Of a stretch of 64,000 nucleotides of DNA, positions 32,224-44,405 are shown one piece after another. The translations under genes were made by a program, and so were the position numbers. The notes beneath the pieces were generated by a model, which was not told the DNA's origin, did not search any database, and worked only from the letters and a program-made list of their open reading frames with translations. Source of the stretch: Heterodera schachtii (taxonomy: Eukaryota; Nematoda; Chromadorea; Rhabditida; Heteroderidae); NCBI GenBank assembly GCA_023374025.1, contig SIJG01000071.1, forward strand, positions 248,001-312,000. Direction: 5' to 3'. How positions within the stretch are numbered: position 1 is the first letter of the stretch; the number at the start of each line of letters is the position of its first letter.

Positions 32224-33620
32224 TTAGAGATGGTGTACGTACCAGATCCGTATACGGATTTGGTAATCCTTCGGAATTGGTGTCCTGACAAAAAAATAAA
32301 TTTAAAAAATTTCTTAACAAATCACTTTTTTATGGTAAAAAAATGCGCTGATCACGAATCCGAGCTCGGATTTTGAAAAATCATTGATTTTCTCTATGAT
32401 TTTTCATCAAGTACTTGATTTTTTTTTTGAAAATTTTTGTTTTCTAAAATTTTGGCTTCCCTATACATTTAACTGCTCATTCTATAGCTATTTATGATTC
32501 TACACCATTCAGAATATTGAATTTACCGAAAACAAAATTTTAGAAAACAAAAGTTTTCAAAAAAATCATGTACTTGATGAAAAAATCATAGACAAAATCA
32601 ATGATTTTTCAAAATCCGAGCTCGGTTTTACGGATCCGTAATCCGTATTTTTTTGGGTCGATATGGATTTTCCGGCTTTTTAATCCGTACGATATCAAGT
32701 CCGTATCCTGATCCGTATAAATTATGATACGGATTATTTTTTCTGACGTTTTTTAAGGGGGACCCACGCGTTTCGGCGCCGACCGTTTCGGCGCCAGACC
32801 AGTTTTTGGACTATAATTTTTTCTTTGTCAACTATATTCAGCAATCTTGGTATCATTCAAGAGCTCTTCACATGCCCTATTAGCATGCAAATTTCCAAAA
32901 AAATCTGTTAAGCGTAAAAAAAGTTAGAGCCAAAAAGGTTGGAAAATCTGGTTGTTTGAATTCTTCTGGCCATAACTTTTTTGAACCTTAACGAAATTTT
33001 TCGGAATTCGGTAAGCTAATAGAGAACACTTAGGGCTTTCGGATGATACCACATGTTATATTTGGTTGACAAAGTAAAAAGTTATAGTCCAAAAACTGGG
33101 CTGGTGCCGAAACGGTCGGCGCCGAAACGCAATGGACCCTTTTTAAGGTGATTGAATAAATTTTTTAAATTTTGTGTAGTCAATTCGCCAAATAAATTGT
33201 TTTTTCGGATAAAATCTGTTAACAAATTGCAATCAACTTTTAAAATTTTTTCCGGCGGCGCCTTACCCCCGTGGTGCGACTTTTGGGGATTTGCAATTTC
33301 GGGACCCGACATTTGGGGACTGAACGACACTTGGGGACCCGATATTTCAAATGCTGGACCGGGCTTCTGAAATCGGAAACAGCCGAAATATTTGTTAATT
33401 TTCTTAAACAAAACACTTCCGTAAATTAATTTTAAATACTTTTTTATCGAAAAAGGAAAAAAATTAAAAAATCCGTATACGGATCCGTGTTTTTCCTGGA
33501 TACGATTTTTACGGAGTACGGATTTTCCGGTTTTTAGTCCGAAAGTCAGTAATCCGTAGGGATGGCTAGTCCGTAATCCTGATTCCTGATCCGTATTTTG
33601 CCAAAATCACGCTCTCTACA
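32224..33620. mobile_element. nested repeat with CCGTATACGGAT motifs
   Basis: Begins near TAGAGATGGTGTACG and shows CCGTATACGGATT and variants at both ends (32255-32280 and 32630-32730; 33470-33600). The region 32560-32620 is an inverted copy of 32380-32430 (CATCAAGTACTTGATTTTT). The foldback element at 32750-33148 is nested within it. Confidence 0.5.
32750..33148. mobile_element. foldback element copy 3
   Basis: Arms GCGTTTCGGCGCCGACCGTT at 32769 and its inverted match ending about 33129, continuing inward with GGACTATAATTTTTTCTTTG and its complement, to GGTATCATTCAAGAGC / GCTTTCGGATGATACC. Clearly the same family as copy 1, with the GGCCCC motif replaced by GGCGCC. Confidence 0.8.
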
Positions 33621-34777
33621 TATTACCACCATTTTTGGTACGAGTGCAGTTGGTACTCCACAAAAAATTTTTTGTTTTAAAGTCGAGTAAAAATGTTTCC
33701 AGGGATTTGGAAGGCGCTGATTATAATGACTTCAATCGACCAATTCGGAGTCCCAGACTCAAATTAGAACACTTGGTCGAAAGTCAAAAATGCTCAAAAA
33801 AATAATTTTCATAAAAAGTTTTTAAGTAGAGAAATTATTTAATTGGTCCATTTCAGTGGAACAGCTGTGCTTTAACATTTTTAAGTAAAAAATTTGTCCA
33901 TGCGAAAATTAATTGCTCTAATTTTGACATATTGTTGATATTTATTTGGTAAAAAATTTTTTTGAGAGTTTTTGGCTTTCGACCAAATGTTCGAATTTGA
34001 ATCCGGAACTCTGAATTAGTCGAAATGGAAGTCGGATTCATAATCAGTTCCTTCCAAATAAACGCCATACGCATGGGTACAGTAACAATTTGGGACCACA
34101 AATGACGAAAGACAAAATCATGATCGTCAAAATTCTTGCTATGGCGGTTGTTGACTCAAAATCATAGAAAATCAATTTTTGAAAATTTTTTGCAGATGTT
34201 CGAATTCGGGTTCGGGATTCGAAATAGCACGATTCTAAGTCCAGATTCGTGATCAGCAACCCCAAAAACCTTTAAAAATTGGTTTTAAAAATTAATATAT
34301 AAAAAAAAATTGTTATGGGGCGTAAACTGCACAAGTACCAATTCATGTGCAAACCATCTCATGGAAGGTCAGTAAAATTAACAACAAAAAAAAAATAGAA
34401 ATTTGACCCCGATAATAGGGTTATGAATTCCGACTTTTTGTCCGAACTCTGGTCCGGGGTTCGAAATTAATCAAAATGAATGTCAGAGTTGTGGTCAGCG
34501 ACCCCGGAACCCCCCCCCCCCCCCCCCCATAAACATGTTTTCACGACAAATGACGGTAATATTGTGTTTTGTCCCCGCCCCCCCCCCCCCCCCATTTTAG
34601 TAAAATCTTTTTCCAACGATTTTCGGGGTCTCTGATCACGAATCCGGCATCTATTTCGGCTAATTCAAATCCCGGACCCGAATTCGAAAAAAGGTCAAAA
34701 CTCTAAATTTAAGTAAAATTCAGCTTCACTCTACACCAACAATAAACAAATTGAAATGATATTGTAAAACAATTAAG

Positions 34778-35431
34778 GAATATGAAGCGGATGCACTGAA
34801 ATCGGACGGTGAATTGGAGCGCGAAGAAGTGAGTTAAAACGTCAAAAGTTTGACAAAATTTTTGTAATCAAATTTTACCTAAAAATCCGTAAAGACCAAA
34901 TTAAGAACCCGGACAAGATTTCGGACAAAAAGTCGAAACTTAACAAATTTTTCGCGTTTTGGTCTAAAAAATAGTTTAAAAGTTTTTAGTGAAGCATTGT
35001 TGGCTTTTAGTTTGTTTCTTTGCATTTATGCGAACCAAAAATGTGAAACTCGAAAATTTGAAGTTTCGTCTTTTCGTCCGAAATCGGGTCCGGGGTTAGG
35101 AATTTGATCGGTTTGGATGTCAGAATCGAATTCTTCGCCCTGAAAACCCTTAAAAACGGGTTTCGACCGAAAATCCCGACAATAATTTGATTGCAATTTT
35201 CAGGTTACGCCCCGGAAGGCACCAACAAAACGCTGACGGCACTGATGCTGGCCGCCGTATTTTTGCTCAGGCGAAATGGTGGAAATTTTGGTAGGAAAAC
35301 GCAATCGAAAATTAAAAAAAAAATTATTATTTTTAATCGGAATTTTTGCAGTTGGAGAGTGGCGCCGACCCGAACCAAATGTGCCTTCGAAAACTCATCG
35401 ACGCAAGAGGTTGCGCCCACATGAGCAGTGA
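34778..35431 (+). CDS. possible small gene, unrecognised
   Basis: Exons 35204-35290 and 35352-35431 join in phase 1 to give YAPEGTNKTLTALMLAAVF, then a basic end (KTHRRKRLRPHEQ) and a stop. An upstream coding-like exon (34778-34828, EYEADALKSDGELEREE) has a good donor but its phase does not fit the next exon, so an exon may be missing in the repeat between them. No domain was recognised. The basic C-terminus could be a nuclear signal. It might be a decayed gene. Confidence 0.3.
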
Positions 35432-36581
35432 GTGAGAAGATTAATTTAAAAATTGCTTTTTGGTGGGTTACTGATTCGTATGCACGCATTACTCACCACT
35501 TCGGAGTCAATGGCAGTTCGTATTTTACAAAATAAAGACTAACAAGGGAACCACCCGAACTGTAACTCGGAAAATGCATATTTGTTATATACCATTGGAT
35601 CGAGCAGGGTAGGCTTCTAATGTGAATTTTTAATTTACGTGCATATAGCAAGAAATAAAAAAGTTATAAGGCCACAAAAATAAAGGGCAATTTCGAGAAA
35701 TTACTTTTCAAAAAAAATCTATGTAAATTTTTATATTTAGAAATACCTATTTATTTTTGTTAATAAATCTTGGCGAAAGGTCGATGTAGGACGTAGTGAA
35801 TTGGTCAGATTTCAAATGTTTTTAATAATTACCATTTCTTTTTGCTATATTATTACGGAATCATCTCAGATTAAACTTAACTTTTTTGTCTTTATTTATT
35901 TTTTATGTAAAATAATTAATTGGGTTAATAAATTAAGTATATTTTATTTGAATAGATAAAATTCAACTGTTGCATTTTTTAAAAATATTTTAAGTAATTT
36001 TAGTTCCCCAAAAATTTTCAGATGTTTGAATTTTTTGTTGAATTATAATATAATATATTGAAGTAATTTAACATTTTTTACCATTGTACTTTTTAAATTT
36101 ATTTCATGTCAAATAAATAAATTTTTCTTCTAACAATTTATTATTGTAATATCACAATTGAACATTTAGCTAAAATTCATTTTCTTAATAGAATTAATCC
36201 GTTTTATTCGAATTCTCATTTTCTATTTAAATTATTGGATTTTTCTTTTTATATTTTCTATTTTTATATTTAGTATCATTTAATATCTACAATATTCATT
36301 CTTCCATTCATTTATATTTTCTGGTAGTGAAAACGAATTTCAACTTCTTGGATTCGGAGGATTCTGTTTTTTGCATTATAAGCATTGTTAGATAAATACA
36401 TTAATATTAGGTCTATCTGCCTACAAAATTCAGAATTTTTCGATCACCTACAAAAATTTCAAGAATTTTTATATAAATTTTTAATTATTTGTGACTTATT
36501 ATAAGTGTTTTAAATTTGCTATATTCAATCCAAATAATCATGACCGCGTACGTCTCATAGATGCTCGGTCGGATGCTATGT

Positions 36582-37303
36582 CGTTATATAAAAGCCATCA
36601 AAAAGGGCGTTATATAAAAAACCATCAATTGAAAATTTCCAATATAAAACTGTCCATAACTTTTGTCTAAGTAAACCAAATTTAACATTCTTGTTATTAT
36701 CGATAGCCCTAATAATTCTCTATTCGCTCATCTAAATTTCAAAATATTTGGCCAAGTTTGAACAAAGTTGGCCAAAGGCAGTCAAGGAACCTGGCTTTCA
36801 AACATTTTTGGCCATAACTTTTTTGAAACATAACGAAATTTTTTGAAATTTTGCAGGCTAGTAGAGGAAACATAGGGCTAGCGAAGGGTATCAAGATCAC
36901 TTTATTTTGTTCGTTCTAAGAATGTTTTGATCAGAATTTTTAATCATCAAAATTATTTTATGCCAAATGAAAAAATTTACGTTATAAATTGTTAAGATTA
37001 TTTGGTTTCTTGAGTGTCCTCTATTAGCCTGTAAAATTAAAAAAACATTTCATTAGGGTGCAAAAAAGTTATGGCCAAAAATGTTGAAAACCAAGTTCCT
37101 TGACTACTTTTGGCCATAACTTTGCTCCAACTTGGCCAAATTTTTTGAAATTTAGGTGAGCTCATAGAGAATTATTAGGGCTATCGAATACCAAGTTTGT
37201 CTAATTTGGTTACCTTTGGCAAAAGTTATGGCCAGTTTTTTGTTGAAAATTTCCATTTGATGGTTTTTTTATAACGCCCTTTTTGATGGTTTTTTTATAA
37301 CAA
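36582..37303. mobile_element. foldback element copy 4
   Basis: Arms GTTATATAAAAGCCATCAAA and GTTATATAAAAAACCATCAA (36583-36635) are inverted near 37240-37301 (TTTGATGGTTTTTTTATAAC). Arms run over 300 bases with an inner match (CTAATAATTCTCTATTCGCT against its complement near 37160). Related to the other copies through the GATAGCCCTAATAATTCTC core and the 'gaacttttgtc' style arm. Non-coding. Confidence 0.8.
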
Positions 37304-39413
37304 CTCAGCACCCTCGGTCGGTCGTTTAATTTTTGTATTTAAAATGAGCATTTAATTCTTTTTTATCTTAATTAGTTATATTAATCATGCCCAATCGCGT
37401 CAAGTATTTTTTAATTTTTTTTTCTTCTTAATTAAAAATATAAGTAGATAAAATACATGAAACATTGTGGACGAGAAGAAGCTAAAAACTTCGTGCAGTA
37501 ATTTTTTTTTTTTTGGTATTTTTTTAATAGTAGATTAAGCACAATACGGAGGATATTGTTATTTTAGTTTTAACAATACAATATAAACTCGTTATAAAAT
37601 AGGCAGAAAAAAAACATTCAATTTCATATTGTATCAACGAAGAAAATATTTTATGTATATTTGAAAATAATTCAAATATTATAATAATCCATTTCAATAC
37701 TTTTATTCTTTGTCCAATACACCTGCAGTAATTCTCTTGTGTGTCATCGTTAAATTCTTAGCTTTTTACATCAAATTATCACTATTTCATTTATTTTTTT
37801 AAATTTCATTTGATTAATAATGAATTGAATTTACTACATAATAATTTTGAATTTTTTCTTATAAACAAAATTATTCCATTTGCGAAAATTGGGAAAGGAT
37901 TCGAGTCAGTATTATTCCATTCATTTAACACTTATCAACTAAACTTTCTTCATTTTCATCCAATATTAGAGTTTTAATTTTTGTTAATTTATTCTAATTT
38001 TTGTTTTTTTTTTAATTCATGTTAAAACACTGCCAAGATCATTACTCAATGAATAAACAATTCTAAATAAAGGAATTAAACTATTAATGAATTTTTTAAT
38101 CGTTTCTCTTTTGTTGGATGTGAGTCAATTGTTCACCTGTGGTGAAAAAACTTTTATAAATATTTTTAAAGAAGATTTTTGATAATTTCAATTGGTTTAA
38201 ATATGAAATTTTAGATTATTATTTTTTGATAAATATGTCAGAATTATATTTTTTACATTACTTAAATCAACAACTTAAATATTTCTTCATATCGATCATT
38301 AATACTTGAATCCCTTTTAAAATTAAAAAATTTATGACCAGAAAAAAATCAAATTAAAAAACGTTTGTTTGCTTCCTCAATTAAAAAAACCCCCAAATAT
38401 GTAGGTTTTTCATATTTTTTTTAGGTTTCTCTCAATAATTTTGTTTATAGCCTCAGTATTTTTAATAAATCGTAAAATGTTTTATAATTAATTGCTCTAA
38501 TTTATCAGATGCGGATGTACATTAAATCTGTCATTATTTGTGTTAAATTATAATTTTTAAATTCAAATCTCATTTTTTGTACTTTAGAAAAATTGAAGTT
38601 TCAAATGATTAGTGATGGAATTTTATGTAATAAAATCAAAATGTATAAAAAAAAAGTATGTATAGGAATGCTAAAATATGTATGAAATATATACATAAAC
38701 CTCCAAATATATAGTAAAATATGTAAATAAAATTTTTAAAATGGTAAATGTAAGGGATACATTTCCAAAAAAAATAAATTATTTTTTCACTAGAAATCTT
38801 ATAAATTTTGAAAAATTTTCAAAATTAAAAAAACTAAATATGTACGAAAATTAAACGATATTTTGGCTTTTTTGAAGACCCGAAATATGTAAAAAAAATT
38901 ATGTAATTAAAAGTACCAACTTTTGTTCGCAAACACAAAAAAGTGTTTTTCCTATTAATCAAAATAAATCTTTTATATTATAATTTTGGCTTAATTAAAA
39001 TATTTTTGTTTGTCCTCATTTAATGATACTGTTAATAATTTATTTAATGTTTTGATTTGTTAAAACTTGTTTTCATTTGTAATTGATAATATAAATAATC
39101 ATGGCAATTTGGTCGAATTGATTAAAGAGGTACTCCAGCAGGTTATAATTAAAAATAATTCAGATTTTAATTTGATTTATTTACTTATTTATTGTCACAA
39201 TTTAGAAATGTAAATATTTATTTATTTCAAATAGTATTTTTATTTCTTTTTTTTTTAAATAATACCGTTTTCAAGAACTTAATTATTTTAATTATAAATC
39301 AGTTTTGTACTTTTCCAGTCACTTTTTCGTAAGCATTCCTTAATGATATTTTGACAAATTTTAATTTCCATTTTTTCCTTTCTTAATTTTTTTTTCTATT
39401 TAATACCTCATCA

Positions 39414-39964
39414 CTAGAGACCGGACTTTTAGGCACGAAAATTTATCAAATAGGCACCTAAAATAGGCACGAAAAATGTGAAAAAAGGCATAAAAATAAA
39501 CAAAAACGTCAAAAAAGGCACGAAAATGGGAAAAAGGCAGCAAAAATCAACATTTTGGACAAAAAATTTTTGTCAAATTAGCAAAAAATTTTTTAAAAAG
39601 ACCTTTTTTTTTTTGCTCTTCGGTCAAAAATTTTTTCTCCCATGTTATATCAACAATTTCAGTGGTGTTAAAATTTAAAAAACCAAGGCATATTGGGGGT
39701 CCGGAGGTGCCGATAGGCGCCGCCGGGAAAACTTTTTTTGGAAAAAGTAAAGAATATGATAAGAAAATTGTACAAAAATAAAAAAAATAGCCCATTTTTT
39801 CAAAAATACTGAAAAAGGCATGAAAAAAGGCACCAAAAGGCAAAAAAGGCACTAAAAAGTTTAAGCTAGAAGCTTCAAACCAAGTTAACAATCGTTTTTC
39901 GTGCATATTAGGCCGTAGCAAGTTAGCAAAAAAAAAGGCATATGCCTCAAAACCCGGTCTCTAG
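39414..39964. mobile_element. short inverted-repeat element with GGCACGAAAA repeats
   Basis: Ends are CTAGAGACCGG and CCGGTCTCTAG, perfect inverted repeats. The inside is built of AAAAAGGCACGAAAA-like units on both sides, with the GGTGCCGATAGGCGCCGCCG motif at 39708-39727. Open frames across it are repeat by-products. Confidence 0.75.
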
Positions 39965-42900
39965 TTATTAAGGATTGCCTTATTGTCCAACTTGATATGA
40001 CTCAATTCTTCTTCAGAATGCAAATATTGGATTCAGCCGCGTTTATTTAAAAAAATATATATTTATTTAAACATTTTTAATTTATTTGATTTATAATTTA
40101 ATTTCTTAAATAAATGATAGGATTTAAATATTTATTGATATATTAAAAATTTAATAAATAAATACAAATAAAGTCGATTTGTAAAAATTAATTTTGTTTC
40201 GAATTTATTAAATAATTTATTCCTTAATTTTTTTATTTTCTCTCAACTTTTTAATTCATTCCATTGACAAAATGACAAAATCTTTCAGAGCAGAAGGAGC
40301 AATTATTTTTATTTGCTTTTTGGCTAAGAATAAAAAATTACTATTTAAATGTATTTTAAGCTTTTATAAAAAAAAGTGTTGGTTTTAGAAAGAGTAAATA
40401 CTTTATTTTATATTTAATAATATTATTTAATATATTTTGTTTTATTTTATAGTTATCTGTTAGTTTTAAATATTTCCTTACTAAAAATTTAAGGAAATTG
40501 AAAGTTTTACTTAAAGAAATAAGTTAATGCCTTTTGTTTATATTTATTATTTATTGTGCTATTAAAAAATATTTTGGATATAAATTTAATGATGTTTCTT
40601 TCATTGGAAAAATTATTATAAGAGACTAAATAATATGTTTAAATTTTTGATTTTTGATAAATATTAAAAATACGATTAATTTTTTTTTGTTAAATAAGGT
40701 AAATTTTAGCACAAGTTAAGTCAATTGCCAAATAAGTTTTTATGCTTTTCCTATTCAAATATTCCCTTCATTTACTCATTTGAAATTTCTTAAATTTTTC
40801 ATGCACAATAAATCAACAAAAAGCGATTTTAGATTATAATTTTAAGTTTACATTTTTATAAAATTGAGAAAGAGTTCAATTAAATTGATTTAATTTTCAA
40901 CAAATTTAAAAAGCCAAGGGAAAGAAAGTGCAAAATAAAATTTATTTACAAAAGATTTTATCATTTCCAATAAATAAATAAAACACTTTAATAATATTCA
41001 TAATTAGCTAAAAGAAAAAATTTAGGTAAAATTTTTTTTTACTAAATCCATTAACTAAGAACAAAAATTTACCTATTTGAACAATTTTTGACCTCTTACA
41101 TCAAGTTAAAAATAAACATTTTACATTTTTTGTGTTTAAAATATAAATTATTTCAACATTTATTAATATATTCATATTTTACTAATTGTTAATTTTTTTA
41201 TAATTTGTTATATGACTATTTTTTTAATTATCACGAAATCGTGGAGCCGTTAGTTGTTGGCGTATTGACTAATTTATATGTACATAAATTATTTAATATT
41301 ATGTTTTTACCATTTTATAAATATTTACTAGTCTTTTATCATTTTTTAAATTCTTTTTTAATAATTATTTATTCTTATCTTTTTATTTTATTATTTAGTT
41401 ACTTGCAGAAAAATAAAAGTAAAATTTTTTAATCTTTATGAAAAACTTTTTCATTTCTTCTAGGGCATGACAATAGATTTTTGTAATTTTAAAAGATGTT
41501 TTCCTAAAATTAATCTTGGAAATTTTTGTTTGGTATTTACCGGCGTTTATTTTATTTTCCAAGGGATTTTTTTAAGTATATTGTAATAAGAATTTAAAAA
41601 ATTCTTGACTTTAAGCAATAATTTATTACAATGATCAGGGCCAATTAGCTTTTTACCTATTTTTTCTGTGAATAAATTTTATGAGAGAAGATTAATAAAA
41701 TTAATTTAAGCTTTATTTAAATTATAAAGTCTTTTAAAAATATGTTTATTTGAATTGCGCAAAATTAATTTTGTTAAAATTGAGCATGTTTTTCACTGCA
41801 TTCCAGAGAAAAATTAAATATTTCATAATGTAAAATATAAATAAAAAAAAATTAATTAATGAATTTTGAATTTTAGATCCTTATTATATGTAATTTTTAA
41901 TTTTTCCTTGCTGTTAAAATTAAAAAAATAAATATTAATTAAAATATCAGCTTTTGTCTGGTTAATTTAATTTGTATTTGGAATTTAACTATTTTTTTTT
42001 TATTAATAAATCTTGTTGAAAAGTCGCTGTTCGGAACTGTGTGGTGATATACTTTTGCTAATTTAATTTTCTTTGTTTTAAGTTGTTTAATTTTGTTAAA
42101 TTTAGTTTTATTCAAAATAAAAAGAATTTATTTTGAGAAAATAAAAATTATTTTGCAAGTTTTAATAAAATTATTTATATGCATTATTTTTTATATTGCA
42201 TTCATTTGAAAAGTTATTTTTATTTATTTATTTTAAAAAGATATATGAAAAATATTTGTTTTTTGTTATTTAGCTTGTTTTAACAATTTTTTTAGGTAGT
42301 GTTGATGTGTTTAATTCAATCATTACATTAAAAAGGTTTTTTTAGAAATTTGTTAAGGTTACGAAATTAATTCAATTTTTATTAAATAAAATATTTTTAT
42401 TGACAATCAAAAACAGTTTTCCATTTTCGATGATTGATTATTAGAGTCTTTAGAGATTGTTTTAATGTCCTTATCTTCTTCATTCATTTTTAGATGATAA
42501 TTTGAGTCTATTTATTTTATTTATTTTAAAATTTATTTACTTAATCATAATTTCATTTTATTTTTTATTTTTTATTGGCACATACCGAAAACAATCACTG
42601 AATAAATCCCAAAATATTTTTTATATTTAGCATTTATTAATTTTTATTTAATTTCTTGACTGATTCTCCTGCTTTTGAATTTTGATATTTTGCTTAATAA
42701 AAATTTGAATTTACGCCAATTTTGGAGATGGATCCGTTTACCATATTTATTTATGCAAAATGAAGAAAATCTTTTATTTATTTTATAATCAATTGAGACT
42801 ATTTTGTATTACATTTGTTATTTAAAAAAATGTTTTGATTTTATTTTCATTTATTTTTTGTCCATGCAAATGCTTCTTTAATCGCGAGAATCCGAAGGTA

Positions 42901-44234
42901 AAATAAAAAATTTTCAAAAATTCCATTAAATTCGTATTAATTATTTTATTGGCTTTCCTAAATTATTTATTTTAGGGGATTAAGAAAGTGAAAAATATAA
43001 TTTTCAAAAAGAGTTAAATATTTGTTGTTATATTTATAGCTTTAAAAAACATATACAAATAAAGTCGATTTTTAAAAGAAATAAAAATAAAATATTTTTG
43101 AGCGAGTTTTGAGCTTGTTTTCTTATGAGTATCATATGTTATGAAAAGATAATTAAAAATTATATTAAATAAAATAAATACTTTTTATTACTTATAATTA
43201 GAGATGCGATTTTTATGCACAAAAAATTATAACATATGCATTAGATAGATATAAAACCCTCGAATAGGCATAAAGTTGGTAAAATTTCCTAGAAATGAAG
43301 AACAATCACAACTGATTTATAAGCATATTTAAATGACAATTATTTTATTCATTAATTATCATCATTTTAAATAACTATAACTTAAGGATAAATAGATTTA
43401 TAGATTTCAAAATTAAGATACATAATTTCATATTTACTAATTTTTTTCTTTAATTCTTTTATTTTATATTTACAATTATTTTGGAATTAGGCCGTTAAGA
43501 AATTTATTTAAGAAATTAATTTGAAGTTTAATAAAAAAAAGTTTATTTGAATTTTTTACTTTTTTATTATAGTTTTTAATTGGCAAATTCTCTTAATTCC
43601 ACCGTAAATAAATAAATTTTGGATGGAGAACCCGAAAAATAATTAAAAAAATACGTAATACCCAAATAGATAAAATAATTCAATTAAATTCAAAATTAAA
43701 TCAAATCTTTTCAAAATCTTGTGATGAATTAAATTAAAATGAAAACATTTGTTATGATTGAATTGAAAGTAATTTTAAAATAACATTAAAAGCCATTAAA
43801 CGAATTTTGACCTCAAAAAATGTACGAATACTGAATCAGCCTACGAGATTGAAAATATTATAGAAAGTTAATTTCAACGTTTCATTTAAATAAATCAAGT
43901 ATAAAAATTTAAAAAAAAGTTAAAAAACTTAATATAATAAATTTCAAGATAAAAATTATAATTAAAATTAAAATTTTAAAATTTTGATTAATTATTTAAT
44001 TTTAACAAAAAAATCTATTAATTAATTAATTTAGTGGAGAAAAGATTAAAAATATTTATTATATTGGTAAATAATTATTTTTAAAGAACAAAATTGCTAT
44101 TTTTATTCGATAATGGATAAGTAATAAAAATTTATCAATTTTCAAATTTTTATTGTTGTTACTTTAAAAGATCAAATATTTATTAAAAAAATATATTTCC
44201 AAATTTTAAAAAATATATTGTCATTTATTAATTC

Positions 44235-44405
44235 ATTTGTTTTATATTATTTTCCATTTTTGTCTTTCTAAATTTTTTTCTATTAAATATATTATCACAC
44301 TTTTTATATTTATTAATCGAATTTATGAGCCCCTAACTTGTTTATTGACGCCATGGAGTGGCGGTAACTTTCCATCTTCTCATTCTTTTAATAAATCTTT
44401 TTTAT
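44235..44405 (+). repeat. AT-rich dispersed repeat, GTGGCGG core, copy 1
   Basis: Shares TTATTTTCCATTTTTGTCTT, a TATTATCACACTTTTTA segment and a short GC-richer core (GGAGTGGCGG, then TTTCCATCTTCTC) with copies at 47785-47950, 52030-52110 (truncated) and 52655-52815. The copies are diverged. Confidence 0.6.

Larger units (their letters stand above)
32000..34770. other. intergenic, dense dispersed repeats
   Basis: Holds ATCCGTATACGGATC repeats (32224-32730 and 33475-33610), a foldback element (32750-33148), two regions of the GGTCCGGGGTTCGAAA class (33720-34265, 34420-34700) and two poly-C runs (34509-34527 and 34578-34594). No convincing exon was found. Confidence 0.5.

Noticed and set aside
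39478..39921. Overlapping frames of 66 and 124 residues
   Set aside because: They fall inside an inverted-repeat element and consist of its repeat units.
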